This document shows positions 58,801 to 64,000 of a stretch of 64,000 bases of DNA, piece by piece (the stretch's first letter is position 1; each line of letters begins with the position of its first letter). The DNA is from Aotearoamyces nothofagi (lineage: Eukaryota > Ascomycota > Leotiomycetes > Leotiales > Tympanidaceae): assembly GCA_015345905.1 (NCBI GenBank), contig JADDTR010000016.1, forward strand, positions 252,631-316,630, read 5' to 3'. Both the position numbers and the translations under genes were made by a program. A model generated the notes under the pieces. That model was not told where the DNA came from and did not search any database. It worked only from the letters and a program-made list of their open reading frames with translations.

Positions 58801-59478
58801 CAAAAGCCTCGTTTATCATACCGGTAACGAGTCATGATGCTTTTCCGAATGAAGACTTTGCTCGGGTTGCGTAATTACCTTCGGCCGGTGTTTCTTTATA
58901 ATCGACTAGCTGGTAGATCGTACTTCTTCTCATGGATGGTGAAGTGGTGAATACGCCTCTGCTGCTGAACTAGATGGAATCTGGTGAATAGGTAGGGAAT
59001 ACCTGGGGCGGATACCTAGGGCGAGCACGGGATTAGGATAAGGATAAATGTCGTGAGGCATAAAAATTGATTAATGCTGTCCTTTATAAAGTTGACAGGC
59101 TGTATCTGCAGAGTGCTTGTTTTCCATTCTCTATTCAGAGCTTTTATGTGTTTTGTGAATTCCAATAAAGAGCAGCTCACGTGCGCCTGCGGTTTACGTA
59201 GTCTGCGGCACCACCGACCTAAGATACCCAAGCGGAGGTAAGGCAATTAAGGTACGGCGCTGATAGCTCCGTACCCCACTATCGCCCGCCAAACTCGAGC
59301 TCACATACACCAACATCAGATTCACCAAAGCACACACGGTGTGGAATAGAAATCCTGGTTAGCCATATCTACTACCCTGTATTCTTTCTGCCACCCGTGC
59401 ATTTTCTCTCTCGGATTCACGCAGGTGCGTTGCCCTGAACACGACGCGCCTTATTTGCCATCTTCGTTTGGCGCAGGG
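55808..59478. other. gene-poor 3.7-kb block with simple repeats
   Basis: The longest gap in the window. It has several short simple repeats: gga/ggagat runs (56203-56240), gccagggcct-type runs (57530-57562) and a gtgtct run (57299-57324), plus many ctgtac/gtacag stretches. Open frames such as 56781-57515 (minus) and 56586-57101 (plus) are long but have no domain, no ATG in the first case, and composition that follows the repeats. I do not accept a gene here. Confidence 0.6.
57299..57324. repeat. (GTGTCT)n microsatellite
   Basis: About four perfect gtgtct hexamers in a row, followed by gtccgtcc. It is a simple slippage repeat inside the gene-poor block. Confidence 0.85.
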
Positions 59479-61232
59479 ATGGACGATCTACCTCCTGAAC
59501 TGCTAAGATCAATCCTCCTTGAGAACGTACGCCTGTGTCGCACCGAAAAGAACAAGCTCTTGCCATTACGTCTCGTCTGCAAAGGCTTCAATGCCATCCT
59601 CAAGGAGTATGTCTTCAAGACGATCCAGCTGGAGTTCTCTCGGTTTGCCCGAGGCGAGGCTGCACCCGATATTGGAAGCATCGACGGCGTTGGAAAGCTC
59701 TGCGAAGCACTCTACTGCGATATGATGGTGATCAGAGATGAAGGTGAGCCGAGGCATTCCCAGCTTTCAAACTACTCTCCCCAACATTCGTGGCAGCATG
59801 CTTACTAATTACTTTCACAGAGGAGATTGACCGCTTGTTGCACGTCTTCAACAGTATCATGCAGAAGGTTCCGGAGATGACTATGCTCTTGGATTCTCTA
59901 CGCCAGTATTGCATGAGCGAACACACCTTCGATGAGACGGACTATAAGCGCGTGATGAGTGGAGTGCTGCAGAAGACACCAAATATGACCCGGCTCAAGC
60001 TCAACCTCCCCTTTCAAGTCATTGGTCGTGCCAGCCGAACGGCAACACTTCTACTAGCTACCACGTTTGATTGCATAAACCAACGGCTCCCAGAATTCAA
60101 GCCTCTAGAAACGCTAGTCCTGGACCATGTCAGCGATTCCACAATTCTCGAAATCTCCCGCAATCCAATCGATCTACGTAACATCCTCAGATGCTTCAAA
60201 TCTTTGAAGAATCTAGTGCTCTCTGTCAAGCGCCAAGAGAGCAACAATACCATGAGAAACCTCTTCGCCAATAGGTTGTGGCTCCTTATAAGTGAGGCAG
60301 ACAAACTGGAAAGCCTTTGCATAATCGGCTGGAATACAAAGCGGTCGTCCGGTACTAGACGGCACAGAGCTGGGATCCATCTTAGCGACTGGATGATGAA
60401 ATCCTTACCCTACCCCGTATTGGAAGAGGGCAGAGCGTTGAAGCACTTGCGCTGCCTAGAGTTGAAACGTATTGATATTGACCCTATTGCGCTTCTAAAT
60501 CTACTTGAGCAGAGTTCGATATCGTTGAAGGAGCTCTATCTAAACGAGGTCTACTTGAAGATTTTTGGATCCGACGAAGTCGACAAGACGGCACTGTGGA
60601 TCGGGCATGGAAATGATGTTGCCAAACCTAATGGATGCTGCTGGGTAGCTGAGAGGCTTCGCGACATGGATACCCTGAGCCTTGATATATTGAGGGCAAC
60701 TGGTCTAGGCTATGATGATTACGAGCCAAACAGGACGAATGGAGAAAAAGCCTACGACTTGCAAGATCCTTCCGGTTTTGCTCGTTCATTTGATGAACGC
60801 TTTGTCGAGGTCGTTCTTGGCATACCGCAGCCATCCAGAAGGCAAGTCCCCGATCCCACATTACCTTCGCCAATACATACTATGATTGCCACCACCAGCC
60901 CTCCAGCTTCAGGAGCAATGCCATCAACAACTACCGAAATGGGAGGTCCGACAACTACAGCTGGACCATCAGGCATGATTCAAGATATCTCTCCACCTGT
61001 GAGGTCCCTGAAGAAATCCGATTATGATGTGGAAGCTTTCCAGCGATCATATAATACAACATCACACTGGAAGCGTTGCATTGACGGTCTTTTCTTCAAC
61101 CACAACGAGAAGGCCCTGGAGGAACTGCAAAAGATCATCGGTGTTGCTGACAGAGGTATGAGTCTACTCTCAGACGAAATTGACCGTATTCATGCCATGA
61201 CACATATTCCGAGGGAGCGAGGCGGTACCTAA
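59479..61232 (+). CDS. F-box protein
   Basis: Exons 59479-59743 and 59821-61232 (77-bp intron, phase 1) give 558 residues. The N-terminus MDDLPPELLRSILLENV, followed by LPLRLVCKGFNAILKEYVFK, is an F-box (residues 1-45), the Skp1-binding part of SCF ubiquitin ligases. The remainder has leucine-rich helical stretches (KNLVLSVKRQE, LRCLELKRIDIDPIALLNLL) that look like degenerate leucine-rich repeats, then a Thr/Pro/Ser-rich linker (about 430-480) and a helical end (EKALEELQKIIGVADRG). The target is unknown. Filamentous fungi carry many such lineage-specific F-box proteins. The ATG chosen is the first in the frame; a 5' noncoding exon ending at the ttcacgcag near 59425 is possible. Confidence 0.85.
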
Positions 61233-62985
61233 AACTGGTGGCGCACCTTGCAAGCGACTCTCACGAAGCATGTTGTTACTACCTTTGAATCATGACGTTA
61301 GCTTTGATATAATTTCCAAGGATAGGTGGAGGGATATGACTGCTTCTTCTGCTTTCTGTTTGCGAATTCCAAAGGAGTCTTAATGTGCACTGTGTTAGTA
61401 CTCTGTGGTCAAACACTTAGATATCTTTGGCGTTCAAGGTATGCGTTCAATTTTGGATTGCGCCTCGGAGGAGCAGCGACTATATCTGATACCCGTCGCT
61501 GTCAGCCAGAGAGGGTGCTTGATCGTTTCACAGAACAGTCACTCAGCATGTGCGAATTTACTCGTGGAGAAGCACTTGAGAACCAGACTGAGGGAAGCAC
61601 TGACGGGATATCGTGCTACGTTACATGGCTGGTTTCGAGCATGACTTATGACATGGATTGATTACATGGATGTGTTGTCGAGCTGGCTTTATCTCGACCT
61701 CGTCCTTTGCTTCAGCTGGTACTGGCATGGAGACCCAACCCATCAGGGGTTAAAGGATCTTACATTTGTATGGCGTTTAGAGCGAGACTCAGGCAGCGTC
61801 TAATTGCAGACTGCCTAATTAAGTCGAAATGCATGTAGCCAGATCTTTCTACAGCCGTGTCTAACGGAGAATAATAGAAGAGCTCTAGCTATGTGATTTG
61901 ACTAAGATCTTCATTTATTACAATGTATTGTCATGAACCGTACCTGACGTGTGAGGTCTTTTCTACTTCGTATACAACCTAGCAGGACGATCACGTTATA
62001 TAAGCATTCTTCAAGAATATCAGTGATGCATATAGGAAGTACCACTAAAAACCGGAAAATAGCAGCAAACAGAGTGTGGAGGAGGAGGATACAACAGTAG
62101 GTAGGGGCTTGCTTGCTCGAGTACAAAGGCCGCAAGGTAATTTTGAAAGTAGTCGCGCGGGCAGCGAAGTTGAGACTTTTCGATACCTGCACTGTACTGT
62201 ACTGTACTGCCCACCACGAGGGACGTGATAGATTCGGGAACAGCTCGGCTCGGCTCGTCTACCGCGTTCCCTCAAGGAGGAATCTCAAGCGTGCACGAAA
62301 AGACTACCTTTCCCCGTAACCAGTTTCTCCCGTGGCGAAAGGGGCGCTGTTGCTCCTGTTGAGAGTTCGCCGGTCGGGAGAGGCCGTACGGTTCCTGGAC
62401 ATGTCCAGACGCGCCAGAGCGGTCAGCGGGCTACTGCACGTGCTGCCCACACACATCCCCGGACATGTCCTCGCGCAGGAGAGGATGGGGATCCTTCGAG
62501 CCTCGCGGCGGATCTTTGGTGCATCAAAGGGGTGATATCGTCCCCTGCCGGGGCCTGAGCGTCTGGAGTCGTCGAGCAAATCAAGCTTGGGATCCTCAGC
62601 CGCAGCGCCAGCTCGGCCGCTTCTGCGATATTGCGGCTGCGAGACGGGGCTTCATCGCCTGGGCACCCGGACGCATGTCTGGTCTCGTCTGGCGGCTCAG
62701 TGCTTCGGGTGCTGCTGTGAAGCCCGCGAGGGTCGAAAGAGACGAGAGGGGTCTCGAGGTCATGCGGGGTGTCAGTATTGTGGTGATCCGTCCCCTGGCG
62801 TAATGCTGCGACTCCTGGCATCCCCCCTGAACTTCCGCCTGAGATGGTCTTTCCTGGTCGGCTGGTCCCGTTCGAGGTACAGATGGCTGGAGGTGTACTT
62901 ATTCAGGCCTCCTGCTTCATAAAGGGGGCTTCTCCCCACGCCGTCCAGCTTTCTCATCGGCTGAGTAGACCGCACGCCGTTCACT
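61233..62985. other. intergenic gap
   Basis: 1.75 kb between the F-box stop and the secreted-protein start. It is AT-rich to about 62.0 kb, then more GC-rich from 62.2 kb. A (TACTG)n tract lies at about 62193-62212. A minus-strand frame at 62423-62821 shows no domain. No gene is accepted. Confidence 0.55.
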
Positions 62986-63562
62986 ATGAAGCCTACACTC
63001 CTTCCAACGCTCTCCTGCCTGCTCTTGCTAGCACAGGTCTCCCTGGCCCAGTACAACTCCCTTCTCTTCTCGCAGTACATCGGGGCGCCAACGGCGACGG
63101 CAGCGTTCAACGGGTCGAGCGCATCGGCGCAGTCAGCCTCCTTCACAATCTGCACAAACTACCTTCACGACCTGTCGCCGGCCTCCCTCCTCCCCGAGAC
63201 GAGCGCCGCGGCCCAGCTGGAGCAGGTCGAAGCCGACGGCGTCTGCCAGTTCTGCACCAGCCTCTCGCAGTCCAGGGTCGACTCTTGCTGCGCACAGCCC
63301 ACGTCGGTTGCTTGCTTCCAGCAGTTCGCCGCGGGAGCAACGGCCCCGCCGAGTCCTGCTTCTGCTACGGCATCGCTGACGGCCTCGAGCGCTACCGCGA
63401 CTAGCACGGAAGCATCCAGCGGCAGCAGAGCTGATGCGGTAAGTCCGAAGAAGCCGTTCCCTCTTCTTGACAGTGCTAGCAGCTGATGTTCTCGAAACCA
63501 AGGCTTATCTCACTGCGCCGATTGTGGTGGCAGTCCTCGGCTTTGTGGGGTGGGCACTATAA
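62986..63562 (+). CDS. small secreted six-cysteine protein, probably GPI-anchored
   Basis: Exons 62986-63438 and 63503-63562 (64-bp intron, phase 0) give 170 residues. Residues 1-21 (MKPTLLPTLSCLLLLAQ..) are a clear signal peptide cut before QYNSLL. The mature part has six cysteines in the order C, C-x2-C, CC, C (FTICTNY, VCQFCTSL, VDSCCAQPTSVACF). A Ser/Thr/Ala-rich stalk follows, then the last exon encodes a hydrophobic tail (AYLTAPIVVAVLGFVGWAL) after small residues, the layout of a GPI-anchor signal. Without splicing the frame ends in an unrelated hydrophilic tail. It should be a cell-wall or surface protein. The cysteine count differs from the eight-cysteine CFEM domain. No family is recognised. 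Confidence 0.82.
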
Positions 63563-64000
63563 GGACGCTGGCAAGCAAGAATTCCTGATCTACTGAGGCG
63601 GGATGCTGGCTGTGGGAATGGGGGAGTGGAGGCACGGGCTGTGATCCGGAGGAGGGCGGGGCATTGGAACGGCATGTGTACGATAGACGCATAGCAAGAG
63701 TATCAGTTGGCAATCCCTCGGACGTTCCACGCGTTAGGACTGAGAGAGCCGTGTAGCTCGGACATCCCCCAAGCAGCTGTCACCAAGGGTGGCCAGGGTG
63801 TCTATCTTGATATTGTAGCATCTTGTTATTATGGCCTGCCCGAGTTTGGAAGGGCTTATCGATTTCCATATACCGTATAACTGCCAGTTCTCACGCCTCA
63901 GACATGCCCTATCTACACGAAGCAAGCTTCAGGAACATATATGGAACATCGCAAGCAGTCCATCTCAGCACCAAGACCATCTTAGGCCCGAGGAAAGCAC
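63563..64000. other. right-hand end of window, no gene seen
   Basis: 438 bp after the secreted-protein stop to the window edge. Short frames only; nothing is recognised. Confidence 0.5.

Noticed and set aside
62423-62821. 132-codon minus-strand frame in the GC-rich gap
   Set aside because: No domain, overlapping frames on both strands, and composition typical of random GC-rich sequence.
1-64000. tRNA, rRNA, CRISPR, transposons and virus-like elements
   Set aside because: I looked for B-box-like GGTTCGAATCC in both orientations, spaced direct repeats with unique spacers, terminal repeats, and transposase, integrase or reverse-transcriptase motifs in the translated frames, and found none. A weak or degraded copy could still escape reading by eye.

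Overview
The window looks like nuclear DNA of a filamentous ascomycete (Pezizomycotina). Most genes carry several short introns of about 39-117 bp with GT..AG ends and CTAAC/CTGAC-like branch sites. Intergenic gaps run from about 0.2 to 3.7 kb. The gene set is fungal: NST1, Rho2, Pol4-type Pol X, ISN1, MED17, a two-lobe fungal PFK, ERG6, MCP1 and a DUF1765 protein. The class within Pezizomycotina cannot be fixed from the sequence alone. I rebuilt 23 multi-exon genes and one intronless gene by hand; in every spliced model the reading frame stays intact and the exon lengths sum to a multiple of three.

Layout. 0.2-8.8 kb, all minus strand: an Mpv17/PMP22 membrane protein, a TRAPPC12-like trafficking protein, a RING-CH membrane ubiquitin ligase and a DUF1749 (SidJ-like) hydrolase. 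9.4-16.4 kb: mitoribosomal mL40 (+), Rho2 GTPase (-) with a 6-nt microexon, NST1 (+). 17.1-23.7 kb: a conserved 899-residue protein of unknown role (-) and a BRCT-containing family X DNA polymerase (-). 25.6-30.8 kb: a small metabolic group made of a sugar-porter MFS permease (+), an SDR oxidoreductase (+) and a CCoAOMT-type O-methyltransferase (-). 31.4-44.7 kb: IMP 5'-nucleotidase ISN1 (+), a PARP-type zinc-finger protein (+), Mediator MED17 (-), phosphofructokinase (+) and a CYP7/CYP8-like P450 (+). 46.3-55.8 kb: a C2H2 zinc-finger protein (-), MCP1-like mitochondrial membrane protein (+), pyruvate dehydrogenase E1 beta (-), sterol 24-C-methyltransferase ERG6 (-) and a DUF1765 protein (-). 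55.8-64 kb is gene-poor, with an F-box protein (+) and a small secreted six-cysteine GPI-type protein (+).

Most of the content is housekeeping: glycolysis and pyruvate entry, sterol synthesis, purine salvage, membrane traffic, transcription and DNA repair. The parts that look accessory are the MFS/SDR/OMT group, the P450, the small secreted protein and the simple-sequence-rich gaps at 1.1-3.0, 19.9-21.3, 23.7-25.6 and 55.8-59.5 kb. I found no transposon, virus-like element, rRNA, tRNA or CRISPR array. No clearly new multi-gene system is evident. The most unusual items are the Rho2 microexon, the repeat-bearing PARP-finger protein, the 21-bp minisatellite and the six-cysteine secreted protein.
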